A DNA stretch of 64,000 nucleotides from Verrucomicrobiota bacterium (GTDB lineage: Bacteria; Verrucomicrobiota; Verrucomicrobiia; Limisphaerales; JADJPG01): assembly GCA_016713365.1 (NCBI GenBank), contig JADJPG010000002.1:127278-191277 (forward strand), read 5' to 3'. Positions 9,601 through 17,713 of the stretch are shown piece after piece. The notes under the pieces are model-generated. The model saw only the letters and a program-made list of their open reading frames with translations, did no database searches and had not been told where the DNA came from. The position numbers and the translations under genes are program-made. Within the stretch, counting starts at the first letter, position 1; each line of letters opens with the position of its first letter.

Positions 9601-12600
9601 GGATCGCGCCGTCGATTTTCCAGTTTGAGATGTCCACAGCGTAGTTGTTCGGATTGCGCAGCTCGACGTATTCCTGCGACTGACGACTGGAGGCGGGATT
9701 GAACTCGATCGCGCCGAACTGAATGACGGCATTGGTCGGTTGCGGGCCGACGTAGGGCCCGTCGTTCGCGAAGCGCAGCGTGTTGAAGATCCAGCCGCGG
9801 CGTCGCGCGAAGTATTCGGTTTTAAGAATGTTCACGGCGACAGACATGGTCTGGGTGGGCGCCCAGTTGCCCCACTTGGCGAAGTCGAGCGCGGCATCGG
9901 GCTCCAACTGAGCGGCGAGTTCATCGACGCGACGTTCGAGCCGGAGAAGCAGGGGATGGGTGTTGCTCGGGCGGAGGAAATCTTCCTGAACGGTGCTCCA
10001 GCGGCGGTGGAACATCTCGTAGGTTTCGTCGGTGAGAAAGATCGCGTTGACGAGCGGATGATTGACCCCGATGTAGTCGTAGGCTGACCGCGACTGGGTG
10101 TAATAGAGATTCGTCCAGTAGATGTTGGTGTTGAAGTAACCGTTGATTACCTGGTTGCCGACCTGGAAGAAGCCGAAGGTGCGGCCGAAGACGAGATCCA
10201 GATCCCACGGCAGCATCTGCCACTCGCCGGTGCCTTCCGAATCGCGGTAGAGGTAGTAATTCTTGAACCAGCAGCAGTCCTCGTTCTGCACGAGCTGGAT
10301 GGTGGCGAGGAAGTTGACGACCTCGGGAATGTCCACGTTGTCGTAGAGAAAACTCTTCAGCGCGGTTTCGGAGGGGGCGTTCAAACCATCGACGAGCGAC
10401 TGGAGATCGGAGTTGTCCTCGTCGCGGCGCGTTTTCTTTTCGGCCACACCGCCGTAGCCGTTGGTGAGCGGGAGGTAAACCTTGTAGAGCGCGCCATTGG
10501 GATCGAGCCCGACGCGGTCGAGGAAGTTGTCGTCGCCTTTTTCCACCATGTAGAAGATGCCAAAGAAAGCGTTGTTCTGCTGGATGCGCACCGGGAAGGC
10601 GAAGTGCGTGGGCACCCCGGCATTCGCGAAGGTTTCGTAAGCGAGCGGCTGGCGGACGTAGGATTTGTCGGCGATGGGGGTGAGCAGATTGAAGTCATCA
10701 ACGCGCGGCGCGTTGGGGCTCCAGCGGAATTTGTAACCGCGATTGAGATCCACGTTCATGCTGCGCTTGTGAAAGACGCCGGCCGTGGTCTGGCCGTGGA
10801 GGTTGATGAAGACGTTGTCGTAAAATTCGTTGTCGTAGGCGATCGAGCAACGCGTGCCGGTGGCGTTGGTGATGAGCACGGGGTTCTGCACGAACATGTG
10901 CAGGACGGGGACCGGATTTGTCAGGCCGGGATTGGGAATGACGACGCCGGTATACTGCGGCGAGTTCTTAGGATCATTGAAGAGCGGGAAGCGCGAACTG
11001 TTCGTCGAGGTGTCCGTGGTGAAGACGTAGTAGCGGACCATTTGCCCGGGCTGCGACGCAGTGGCGGGAATGCTCGCGCCATACAAACCGTCGAGCGCCG
11101 CGCCGTCGCCATGCTGGCCGTCGTCAAACATCGCGACGTTGACTTCGTTGCTGAACATCACGCGGTAGACGAGGCGGACGGTGTTGACGGGGAAGAAGGT
11201 GGGCGCGACGCGGGCGGTGACGATGATTTCGTCGGTGTCGCCGGGTAACGTGGGGAGATGCGCCACGTCAGAGAGCAGCGGACCGACGGCGCTGCCACCG
11301 GCGCCGTTTTCTTCGCCGGGCGACGGCGGAGCGAAGTAGCGTCGCGCATTGGGATCCAAGGCAACGCTGCTGGCGGTGAGTTCAGGACGGATGAGGAAAT
11401 CGCCGTCGCTGGCGCTGGCGTTGAGGCCGTGAATGGCGAGGACATTGGCGCCGGGCTGGAGCAGTCCGCGGAATGTCGTGAGATTGAACTCGTCGAAGTT
11501 CATCACGTCACCATCGGTGCGCGATTGGGAGGCGGCGGAATTCCATTGCGGCGTGGCCGGAGCGTTCGCGCTGGCGACGGGCTGACCGTTCAGATACGCC
11601 ACAAATCCGTCATCGTGCTGGAGGCGGAGATTGAGAAACTGGATGGCGGCGGGATTCGTGACGGTGAACGGAAGGCGAAGATAGGCGGAGGCGTTTTGAT
11701 CCTTCATCGCGGATTGAAGGCTCGACGTCAGGTAGGGCGAGAGGGTTGGCCGGCCGCGGATGGTGGCGGTGACGAACGAGCGATCACCGCCGTCGCCGTA
11801 CGCGCCGCCGAAGCCAGCGGGTTCGAGCACGATGTCGATTGGGTCGCCGGCTTGCACGCCGTTGATGGTCACGGAGCGGAAGGTGGGGCTGGAATTCGTG
11901 CCGGGCAGGGTGATGGCGTCGCGTTGATTGCCGTTGTGGAAGACGCGCGCGGAGACGCCCGCGCCGTTGGCGTCGAGCTTCAGCACGCTCCAGTCCACGG
12001 TGATGCTTCCGCTGACTTCACTGATCCAGCGGCGCACTACCCAGTGCTGCGGGCCGGCGTTGATGCCGTTCGGGTTCATCACGCGCTGGCCGATCTCGGT
12101 CGACGGCGGGTCGCCGTTCCACCAGTCCCACGAAGCGCCGTCCCAGAAATTGTTCGTGCTGTGCGGACCGTTGTTTCGAGGGAAGGCGACGAAGTTGGTC
12201 GCGCGATAGATCGGAGCGGCGGCGTTGGTGCCGCCATAGAAGTAGCCGTAGAACCAGTTGTTCTCGCCCTGAACTCCGGCGAAGGACCAGTCGGCGACGG
12301 AATCCGCCACGACGGTGAGGGAGGGATCGGATGTTTCGAGATTCGCGGTGAAGACGGTGGAATCGCATTCGCTGTCTGAGCCGCTGCCGGGATCGAGCAC
12401 GAAATCCACTCGGGAGCCGAGCCGTGTGGGAACCGTCACGGAATACGTGTCGCTGCTGACGAGGGCGGCGCGCTGGAAGACTTCGTTTCCGTCGACGAAG
12501 ATGCGCGCGACGGTGCCGTCGCCGCAGGGCGCGGGCGTAGTGTCGATCCAGCCGCCGGAGAAGCGAACGGTGAGCGGCGAACTGTTCGTGGTGGCGAGGT

Positions 12601-13891
12601 ACCAGTAGCTGATGGAGTAAATTTGTCCGGCGGCAAGGCCGGGAATGTTTTGCCAGATCGAGGAGCTCTGGGTGGTGCCGCCGGCGGTGGAAACGATGCG
12701 CAGGCTGCGATTGCCGTTGCGTTTGACGGTGGTGGAGAGTGTGGAGTTGGTCAGGTTGGGCGAGACGTTCCACGGTGGGGAAAGTGTGGGGCTCTCGAAG
12801 TCGCCGTTGGGAATCAGGTTGGCGCCGCCGTCGGGGTTGAGCTCGGCGACGAGTTTCAGGTCGTCGATGTAACCTTCGCCGAGGCCGGCCAGATAAACGT
12901 AGATCAAGCTGCTGCTGGCGACGCCGACGGCGGTGACCCGCACCCAGTCGCTCGTATGGGAAATCGTCCCGGAAATGCGGAGCGGTCCATCGAACTCGGA
13001 AACGTAGCGGCGGATGGCCCAGTGTTCCGGGCGCCCGAATGACAAGTTTACGCCGGTGGGCCGGCCGCCCTGGGCGTTCAGTTCCGTCTCGGCGTCCGGC
13101 GTGAGCCATTTCCAACGCGAGCCGTTCCAGAGATTCGCGGCGAACGGAATGAAGTTCGCATCCTGATAAATGCCGTCGTCATCCGCGATGCGGGACCAGT
13201 AGCCGTAGGACCAGTTCGCCTGACCCTGCACGCCGGAGAAGTCCGTGACGGAATTCGCGATGCTCGTCGGGACGAACGGAGTTTCGCCATCGGTTTCGAA
13301 ACCGACGCCAGTCGCGGCCGTTGTCCAAGACGAATCGTCGAAGCCCAGAGCCGTCCACGAATCGCCGAGCGCACCGTTCTGCGGAACCAGGACGCGGGCG
13401 CTGGCGCCGAGAGGAACCAGTGTGGAGGGGGCTTCCTGCAAGGTGATGCCGTAGGAGACGCCGCTAATCTGCACCGGATAGGAGGGCGCAAATTCGGAGA
13501 CGATGTTGGTGCCGTCCGGTTTGACGAGCGCGAGGTATTCGCCGTCGGCGCTGAGTCGGAAGTCCGTGTGCAACGTCGCACCGGGCACGCGGCGATCTTT
13601 CCCGGACGCGAAGACGATCAGATAACCATTGGGCGGAAGATTGGTGGCCGGAAACCGCCAGGCGTTGGCCAGAGTGGAGCGATCGGAGAGACGCCAGTCC
13701 AGCAGGTTGACGGTGCTGGCGCCGGCGTTGTGGATTTCAATCCAGTCGGAGAAATCACCGTCTTCGTCGGTCACGGGTCCATCATTGGCAGCCATGAATT
13801 CGGTGATGTAGACCGCTTCCTGGGCAAAGGTGGAGGTTGAGACGGTAACCAGCATGGTTACGACGACGCCGAACAAGGCAAGCAGGTGCAT
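6680..13891 (-). CDS. Giant secreted protein: LTD domains, CotH-like kinase, Ig-like and type 3 repeats
   Basis: The product is 2403 residues and exported: MHLLALF, a hydrophobic core, then FAQEAVYITEF. In order it contains an N-terminal lamin-tail domain (ITEFMAAND, WIEIHNAGAS); two copies of a module with GVQGxxNWxYGY and a W-rich core; a pre-CotH beta domain; a CotH-like kinase domain (FINLHGQT, FHKRSMNVDLNRGYKF, YMVEKGDDNFLDR, LPWDLDLVFG); at least four further LTD domains (EYVELRNPNN, EYLEVKNIGP, IELYNPTTNAVNL, EYIELFNAGASSV); two to three Ig-like domains (LRYQWLFNG, LRYQWRLYG); and a calcium-binding type 3 motif (DSDGDGLSDDWEQRYG, DPDNDGMTNWEEYQAGTNP). No PEP-CTERM tail is visible. Cell-surface adhesion or spore/coat-like phosphorylation are possible roles. 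Confidence 0.88.
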   Translation of the reverse strand: MHLLALFGVVVTMLVTVSTSTFAQEAVYITEFMAANDGPVTDEDGDFSDWIEIHNAGASTVNLLDWRLSDRSTLANAWRFPATNLPPNGYLIVFASGKDRRVPGATLHTDFRLSADGEYLALVKPDGTNIVSEFAPSYPVQISGVSYGITLQEAPSTLVPLGASARVLVPQNGALGDSWTALGFDDSSWTTAATGVGFETDGETPFVPTSIANSVTDFSGVQGQANWSYGYWSRIADDDGIYQDANFIPFAANLWNGSRWKWLTPDAETELNAQGGRPTGVNLSFGRPEHWAIRRYVSEFDGPLRISGTISHTSDWVRVTAVGVASSSLIYVYLAGLGEGYIDDLKLVAELNPDGGANLIPNGDFESPTLSPPWNVSPNLTNSTLSTTVKRNGNRSLRIVSTAGGTTQSSSIWQNIPGLAAGQIYSISYWYLATTNSSPLTVRFSGGWIDTTPAPCGDGTVARIFVDGNEVFQRAALVSSDTYSVTVPTRLGSRVDFVLDPGSGSDSECDSTVFTANLETSDPSLTVVADSVADWSFAGVQGENNWFYGYFYGGTNAAAPIYRATNFVAFPRNNGPHSTNNFWDGASWDWWNGDPPSTEIGQRVMNPNGINAGPQHWVVRRWISEVSGSITVDWSVLKLDANGAGVSARVFHNGNQRDAITLPGTNSSPTFRSVTINGVQAGDPIDIVLEPAGFGGAYGDGGDRSFVTATIRGRPTLSPYLTSSLQSAMKDQNASAYLRLPFTVTNPAAIQFLNLRLQHDDGFVAYLNGQPVASANAPATPQWNSAASQSRTDGDVMNFDEFNLTTFRGLLQPGANVLAIHGLNASASDGDFLIRPELTASSVALDPNARRYFAPPSPGEENGAGGSAVGPLLSDVAHLPTLPGDTDEIIVTARVAPTFFPVNTVRLVYRVMFSNEVNVAMFDDGQHGDGAALDGLYGASIPATASQPGQMVRYYVFTTDTSTNSSRFPLFNDPKNSPQYTGVVIPNPGLTNPVPVLHMFVQNPVLITNATGTRCSIAYDNEFYDNVFINLHGQTTAGVFHKRSMNVDLNRGYKFRWSPNAPRVDDFNLLTPIADKSYVRQPLAYETFANAGVPTHFAFPVRIQQNNAFFGIFYMVEKGDDNFLDRVGLDPNGALYKVYLPLTNGYGGVAEKKTRRDEDNSDLQSLVDGLNAPSETALKSFLYDNVDIPEVVNFLATIQLVQNEDCCWFKNYYLYRDSEGTGEWQMLPWDLDLVFGRTFGFFQVGNQVINGYFNTNIYWTNLYYTQSRSAYDYIGVNHPLVNAIFLTDETYEMFHRRWSTVQEDFLRPSNTHPLLLRLERRVDELAAQLEPDAALDFAKWGNWAPTQTMSVAVNILKTEYFARRRGWIFNTLRFANDGPYVGPQPTNAVIQFGAIEFNPASSRQSQEYVELRNPNNYAVDISNWKIDGAIQLTFRGGTVIPASGSLYLSPDVKSFRARTTGPRGGQGLFVQGNYRGQLSARGELLTLTDHRGRSVRSTNYVGAPSLAQRYLRVTEIMYHPTTLVGNVNSAAEFEYLEVKNIGPVAVPLTGVRFTSGVEFDFTSSAVTNLAAGARVLIVKNPTAFAARYGAPGNIAGQYTGSLENNGELLRLDDATGEKILEFSYNNSWYPITDGNGFSLVIVNENAPFNTWDLKSSWRPSGSENGSPGANDIAPVAFAPVLINEVLSHTDLPAVDFIELYNPTTNAVNLRGWFLSDDFGTPRKFRIATDVVIPPGGYRTFTEADFNAAPALPTSFAFSSLGDEAYLFSGDANTNLTGYFHGSQFGAAANGVSFGRHVTSTGEEHFVAQISNTPNAANSGPRVGPVVLSEVMFRPPDNAFGQDDDFGEYIELFNAGASSVALFDSANPINTWHVRGGVEFDFPTNVTLGAAAHLVLVSFDPANAELSDAFRARYNVPPSTRILGPYSGKLDNSSDTLELLRPDAPVPGAIPYILVEALTYADSAPWPSGADGTGAALRRIATSQYGNDPAAWRATTPSVGAGSVGTIAPTITTQPASRTAVGSQTATLSVTATGSNPLRYQWLFNGANLFGQTNRSLVLPNVEFDNAGVYQVVVFNPAGAAISSNANLSVVLGAYVTSQPTNIALRGSTNLATYGFTTNNARFTVSAIGTGLLRYQWRLYGVEIEGATSSSLTVSNVTFANDGPYDVAITDNVGTIFSNPARLTVLINPMIHVPPASITVITGSLFTVSASATGNPLPLGFEWRQLSTLRASNTVFSFADFPVFLAPTNFVTNQTWRVVVRNPATLGLPANATFQVTTVADSDGDGLSDDWEQRYGFNGGSALDRNLDPDNDGMTNWEEYQAGTNPTDGNSLLRIEGINGTDYRTLSFDAVASRSYTVEFTDRIEDSSWQRQFDLPALSNSRRTVLDFSPITNRYYRIVTPRRP

Positions 13892-14101
13892 GAGAGGAAT
13901 GCGTTAGGGTTGTTGGCCGAGCGGCTCCGACTTTGGCAGAACCCTTCGCGCAAGTCACCTGACAAAGCGTTCCTTGCCATCTGTGATATAGATTCTGCGC
14001 TCTGCGGGCTTTTCCTCGGGTCGTCCTGCTGTCGAGTAACCTGCCGGACCTTCTTCCCCACCACCTTGCCCCTGCCAGATCACGTAGTGCGACGTTCAAC
14101 C

Positions 14102-14344
14102 TGCCTGCTGTCTGGTTTTAAGGATCTTCTCGCGAACGAGCGCCATTGCAACCCAACCATCAAGCGTGGTGGCCGGATCACGTTCGTTCCCGTCAACGAC
14201 ACGCCATCGGAAACCCGTTTTCTGGACGAACCAGTGGACGATGCTACGCCGGAGCGTCACTTCGATTATGCGTGGGAGATGACGCTTTGGGCCCGGGTGG
14301 CGGGTGATTTAAAGGCCGAGTATGAGCGTCCGCAAAAAAAGTAA
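14102..14344 (+). pseudogene. ECF sigma-factor remnant (middle part only)
   Basis: In this stretch CLLSGFKDLLANERH, TIKRGG, FLDEPVDDATPERHFDYAWEMTLWARVAGDLKAEYE closely resembles the segment between regions 2 and 4 of the large ECF sigma family of Verrucomicrobiota and Planctomycetota. There the pattern is FLLxxLxxFLANExxxxxAxKRGG, then EPxDDxTPExxFxxxWAxTLLxxVLxxLxxEY. No region 2 start is found upstream in any frame, and the frame ends at PQKK before any region 4. It is therefore read as a decayed remnant 5' of the ribosomal operon. The open frame continues upstream to 13886, but that part shows no similarity. Confidence 0.6.
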
Positions 14345-14352
14345 AAAAACTG

Positions 14353-14380
14353 TTGCACCGAAGAGTTCGGCTGATACAGT
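14353..14380 (+). promoter_or_regulatory. Candidate promoter of the S10 cluster
   Basis: TTGCAC at 14353-14358 and TACAGT at 14375-14380 are separated by 16 bases, about 65 bases upstream of rpsJ. This is a moderate sigma70-like match read by eye. Initiation would fall at or inside the following hairpin. Confidence 0.35.
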
Positions 14381-14384
14381 TCGC

Positions 14385-14413
14385 GTCCGCTTTCGTTCGG
14401 GAGCGGACTTTTT
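14385..14413 (+). terminator. Intrinsic terminator or attenuator upstream of rpsJ
   Basis: A 7-base perfect stem GTCCGCT/AGCGGAC with a 10-base loop is followed directly by five T residues. It ends 31 bases before the rpsJ start. It either ends transcription from the upstream remnant or acts as a leader attenuator of the ribosomal-protein operon. Confidence 0.65.
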
Positions 14414-14444
14414 GTTGAACTGAAAATATAAAATCGTTCTTTCT

Positions 14445-14753
14445 ATGGCTGGACAACGCATCCGCATTCGCCTGAAAGCCTACGACCACCGGGTCATCGA
14501 CGCGTCGGCTCACGACATCGTCGAGACTGTCAAGCGCACGGGCGCTCGTGTGGCCGGGCCGATCCCTCTTCCCACTCGCGTGGAACGTTTCACTGTTCTG
14601 CGCTCCCCGCACTCGGACAAGAAGTCCCAGGAAACCTTCGAGCAACGGACGCACAAGCGCCTGCTCGACATCCTCGATCCAACTGCCAAGACGGTGGATG
14701 AGCTCAAGAAGCTCAATCTTCCCGCGGGCGTCGACATCACCATCAAGATCTAG
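14445..14753 (+). CDS. rpsJ: 30S ribosomal protein S10
   Basis: S10 is part of the head of the 30S subunit and also serves as NusE in antitermination. The 102-residue product has the full family pattern: RIRLKAYDHRVIDASAHDIVETVKRTGA, GPIPLPTR, ERFTVLRSPHSDKKSQETFEQRTHKRLLDI and the C-terminal LPAGVDITIKI. It is the first gene of the cluster and has only a weak Shine-Dalgarno sequence. rplC follows after five bases. No str-operon genes (rpsL, rpsG, fusA, tuf) precede it; the upstream neighbour is the sigma remnant. Confidence 0.98.
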   Translation: MAGQRIRIRLKAYDHRVIDASAHDIVETVKRTGARVAGPIPLPTRVERFTVLRSPHSDKKSQETFEQRTHKRLLDILDPTAKTVDELKKLNLPAGVDITIKI

Positions 14754-14758
14754 CCCCT

Positions 14759-15490
14759 ATGCCACTCGGATTACTCGGAAAGAAATTGGGCCATACCCGC
14801 GTTTATGATGCGAATGGCACTGCTATTTCAGTGACGGTCGTGCTGGCAGGGCCGAATCGCGTCATTCAGGTCAAGACCCAGGCGGGCAAGGACGGCTACA
14901 ACGCCGTTCAGCTTGGTTTGGTCGATCAGAAGGAACAACGCGTCACCAAGCCGCTCCTCGGTCACTTCAAGAAACACAGTTCCACGCCGGTCAAGAAGGT
15001 GAAGGAATTCCGTGATTTCTCCAAGGAAGTGAAGCCGGGCGATGTGGTGGGCGCGAGCCTGTTCCTCGTCGGCGATTTCGTGGACGCCATTGGCGTGACC
15101 AAGGGTCGCGGCTTTGAGGGTGTCGTGAAGCGCTGGAGCTTCCGTGGCGGTGATCAGACGCACGGTGCCAAGGGTTGGAAACGCCGTTCTGGCGCCATCG
15201 GCTGCCGATTGTTCCCTGGAACGGTCAACCGCGGCATGAAGATGCCCGGTCACATGGGTCAGATTCAGCGCACCACGCAGAACTTGGAGATCATTCAGGT
15301 TCGTGAAGACGACAATTTGTTGTTGATCAAGGGTTCCATTCCGGGCTCCGAAGGTGACTACGTCATCATTCGCGAGGCCAAGAAGATGAACCGCGAAGTT
15401 GTGGCCAAGAAGCGCGCGGAAGCCGCTGCGAAGGCCAAAGCCGCACCCGCCAAGAAAGGTGCCGCCAAACCTGCATCCGCCAAAAAGTAA
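14759..15490 (+). CDS. rplC: 50S ribosomal protein L3
   Basis: L3 binds 23S rRNA near the peptidyl-transferase centre and is an early assembly protein. Typical features are the LGKKLGHTRVYDANG start, GDVVGASLF, VTKGRGFEGVVKRWSFRGG, the conserved THGAKGWKRRSGAIG loop, and PGHMGQIQRTTQNLEI. At 243 residues it is longer than the usual 205-215. The excess is a Lys/Ala-rich C-terminal tail (VVAKKRAEAAAKAKAAPAKK) likely to be disordered. It sits between rpsJ and rplD with very short gaps. Confidence 0.97.
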   Translation: MPLGLLGKKLGHTRVYDANGTAISVTVVLAGPNRVIQVKTQAGKDGYNAVQLGLVDQKEQRVTKPLLGHFKKHSSTPVKKVKEFRDFSKEVKPGDVVGASLFLVGDFVDAIGVTKGRGFEGVVKRWSFRGGDQTHGAKGWKRRSGAIGCRLFPGTVNRGMKMPGHMGQIQRTTQNLEIIQVREDDNLLLIKGSIPGSEGDYVIIREAKKMNREVVAKKRAEAAAKAKAAPAKKGAAKPASAKK

Positions 15491-15496
15491 ACGACC

Positions 15497-16120
15497 ATGA
15501 AGCTTACTGTTAAAGACACCAACGGAACCCAGCAGGGCGAATTCGAAGTAAAGTTCGAACTGGTGGAGAACGGTCGTGGCACCCAGGCGGTGCATGATAC
15601 CGTCGTCGCTTACCAGGCTGCCCAGCGCATGGGCACTGCCTGCACCAAAACGGCTGGCGAAGTCTCCGGCTCGAATAAGAAACCCTGGCGCCAGAAAGGC
15701 ACCGGCCGCGCTCGCGCGGGCTCACACCAATCCCCGCTGTGGGTCGGTGGTGGTGTCGTGTTCGGTCCGAAGCCGCGCGACTTCCGCAAGAAGGTCAACG
15801 CCAAGACCCGCCAGCTCGCCCTCCGCAAGGCATTGAGCGAGCGTTTGAAGGCTGGTGACGTTCAGGTCATTGCCGAGCTCAAGCTCAGCTCCCCGAAGAC
15901 GAAGGGTTTCACCGCCATTCTCTCGAAGCTCGATCTGAAGGGCACCACCCTCGTGGTAGACTCGGCGATCGATAACAACGTGCGCCTCGCTTCCCGCAAT
16001 GTCGAAGGCGTGGAAGTCGCCACGGCGGACAACCTCAACACCTATCAGGTGCTTCGCCCGAACAAGCTCGTGCTGACCAAGAGCGCGTTCGAAAAACTGG
16101 AAGCCCGCTTGAAGGACTAA
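15497..16120 (+). CDS. rplD: 50S ribosomal protein L4
   Basis: L4 is a 23S rRNA-binding protein with an extended loop lining the exit tunnel. In enterobacteria it also represses its own operon. The 207-residue product shows the tunnel loop signature NKKPWRQKGTGRARAGSHQSPLWVGGGVVFGPKPRDF and the C-terminal Rossmann-like part VLRPNKLVLTKSAFEKLEARL. It is six bases downstream of rplC and three bases before rplW. If L4 autoregulation exists here, the hairpin ending 31 bases before rpsJ would be a candidate site; that is speculation. Confidence 0.97.
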   Translation: MKLTVKDTNGTQQGEFEVKFELVENGRGTQAVHDTVVAYQAAQRMGTACTKTAGEVSGSNKKPWRQKGTGRARAGSHQSPLWVGGGVVFGPKPRDFRKKVNAKTRQLALRKALSERLKAGDVQVIAELKLSSPKTKGFTAILSKLDLKGTTLVVDSAIDNNVRLASRNVEGVEVATADNLNTYQVLRPNKLVLTKSAFEKLEARLKD

Positions 16121-16123
16121 GTC

Positions 16124-16405
16124 ATGAACGCATTTGAAATTATCAAGACCGCCCGTCTGACTGAGAAGGGCACCCGTCAGGGCTCCAAGTATAATCAGTA
16201 CACGCTCGTGGCCGACCGCCGCGCCAGCAAGCCCGAGATCAAGAAGGCCGTTGAAGAGCTCTTCAAGGTCAAGGTGGTCTCCGTCAACACGCTCAATGTT
16301 CGTGGCAAGGCCCGTCGTCAGCGCACCGCTCAAGCGGGTCGCGACGAGAGCTGGAAGAAGGCGATCGTCACGCTGAAGGAAGGCGACAAGATCGTTCTGA
16401 CCTAA
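16124..16405 (+). CDS. rplW: 50S ribosomal protein L23
   Basis: L23 lies at the tunnel exit and forms the docking site for trigger factor and SRP. The 93-residue product shows the compact bacterial pattern: IIKTARLTEKGTRQ, YTLVADRRASKPEIKKAVEELFKVKVVSVNTLNV, RRQRTAQAG and WKKAIVTLKEGDKIVL. It is the last gene of the cluster. In most bacteria rplB and rpsS follow at once; here a strong intrinsic terminator starts 24 bases after the stop codon and an aminotransferase gene comes next. Confidence 0.97.
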   Translation: MNAFEIIKTARLTEKGTRQGSKYNQYTLVADRRASKPEIKKAVEELFKVKVVSVNTLNVRGKARRQRTAQAGRDESWKKAIVTLKEGDKIVLT

Positions 16406-16428
16406 GCCCGGAATAGAAATTTACGCGA

Positions 16429-16459
16429 GAGCGAATCGGGCAACCGATTCGCTCTTTTT
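16429..16459 (+). terminator. Intrinsic terminator after rplW
   Basis: A perfect 11-base stem GAGCGAATCGG/CCGATTCGCTC with a GCAA loop is followed by five T residues. It marks the end of the four-gene ribosomal cluster. Confidence 0.93.
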
Positions 16460-16537
16460 CATTTGTTTGTCAGTTTTGGTCCCGAAATGTTTTCACACTT
16501 GCGCTCCCGTTGATGCTGGATAGCCTCTCGCCGCTTT

Positions 16538-17713
16538 ATGAATTACAAGATTAGCCGTCGCGCCGCTTCACTCTCGCCATCACTCACCTTGGTCATCGAT
16601 TCGAAGGCGAAAGCCATGAAGGCTGAAGGGCTGGATGTCGTAGGATTCGGCGCCGGTGAACCCGATTTCGACACGCCACAGCACATCAAGGACGCCGCCA
16701 TCAAGGCGCTCAACGAAGGCTTCACGAAATACACGCCGAGCAGCGGCATTCCCGAGCTGCGCCAGGCCATAGCGGACAAATTCAAGAAGGACAACGGCCT
16801 GACCTACAAACCGAGCCAGATCATCGTCTCCAACGGCGGCAAGCATTCCTGCTACAATGTCATCCTCGCGACCTGCGAGGAGGGCGATGAAGTGATTATC
16901 CCGTCGCCGTACTGGCTGAGCTATCCCGAGATGGTGAAGCTCGCGGGCGCGACGCCGGTGATTCTCACCACGACGGACAAGACTGAGTTCAAGGTCACGC
17001 CCGACCAACTCCGCGCCGCCATCACGCCTCGCACGCGGCTCTTCGTGCTGAACTCGCCGAGCAATCCTACCGGCAGTGTTTATACGCCCGAGGAAATCAA
17101 GGCGCTCGGCGATATCTGCGTCGAGAAGGGCGTGCTCATCATGAGCGACGAGATTTACGAACACCTGCTCTATGACGGAGCCGTGCACAAGTCCGTCGCG
17201 AGCTTTTCGCAGGCGCATTACGACCACACGATCATCGTGCACGGGTTCGCGAAGGCGTGGAGCATGACCGGTTGGCGTCTCGGATTTCTTGCGGCGCCGG
17301 AGCCGATTGCCAAGGCCATCGATGCCATCCAGAGCCACAGCACAAGCAACCCGACGAGCTTCGCGCAGAAGGGTGCAGTGGCCGCGCTGACGGGTCCGCA
17401 GGATCATCTGAAGGGCTGGCTCGTGGAATACGCGAAGCGCCGCACTTACGCGTGGCAGAAGCTGAACAGCATCCCGGGCATCAGTTGCGTGAACTCGAAG
17501 GGCGCGTTCTACCTCTTCCCAAACATCTCGAAGCTGGGCCTCAAGTCCGCGGACTTCTGCGCGCGGTTGCTCGAAGCGGAGAAGGTCGCTGCCGTTCCTG
17601 GCATTGCGTTTGGCGCGGACGATTATCTGCGCATCAGCTACGCGACGAGCCTGGCGAACATCGAGAAGGGCCTGAACCGGTTGGAGAACTTTGTGAAGGG
17701 TCTGAAGGCCTGA
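16538..17713 (+). CDS. Pyridoxal phosphate-dependent aspartate-type aminotransferase
   Basis: This is a class I/II aminotransferase of the fold-type I family, most like aspartate aminotransferase subgroup Ib. It shows VVGFGAGEPDFDTPQHI, KYTPSSGIPELRQAI, IIVSNGGKHSCYN, PSPYWLSYPEMV, LNSPSNPTG, MSDEIYEHLLYD and the PLP-lysine region HGFAKAWSMTGWRLGF. The last part includes YLRISYATS with the substrate-carboxylate Arg. Length (391) is normal. It lies alone between the S10 cluster terminator and a small membrane protein. The amino-donor specificity (aspartate or a related acid, possibly prephenate) cannot be set from sequence by eye. Confidence 0.92.
   Translation: MNYKISRRAASLSPSLTLVIDSKAKAMKAEGLDVVGFGAGEPDFDTPQHIKDAAIKALNEGFTKYTPSSGIPELRQAIADKFKKDNGLTYKPSQIIVSNGGKHSCYNVILATCEEGDEVIIPSPYWLSYPEMVKLAGATPVILTTTDKTEFKVTPDQLRAAITPRTRLFVLNSPSNPTGSVYTPEEIKALGDICVEKGVLIMSDEIYEHLLYDGAVHKSVASFSQAHYDHTIIVHGFAKAWSMTGWRLGFLAAPEPIAKAIDAIQSHSTSNPTSFAQKGAVAALTGPQDHLKGWLVEYAKRRTYAWQKLNSIPGISCVNSKGAFYLFPNISKLGLKSADFCARLLEAEKVAAVPGIAFGADDYLRISYATSLANIEKGLNRLENFVKGLKA

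Noticed and set aside
11258..12379. 373-residue plus-strand open frame inside the giant LTD/CotH gene
   Set aside because: It lies wholly within a continuous 2403-residue frame with recognisable domains and is Gly/Val/Ala/Arg-rich.
13886..14101. Upstream part of the open frame that holds the sigma-factor remnant
   Set aside because: It has no similarity to sigma region 2 and many Cys/Arg residues unlike a real N-terminus, so only 14102-14344 is annotated.
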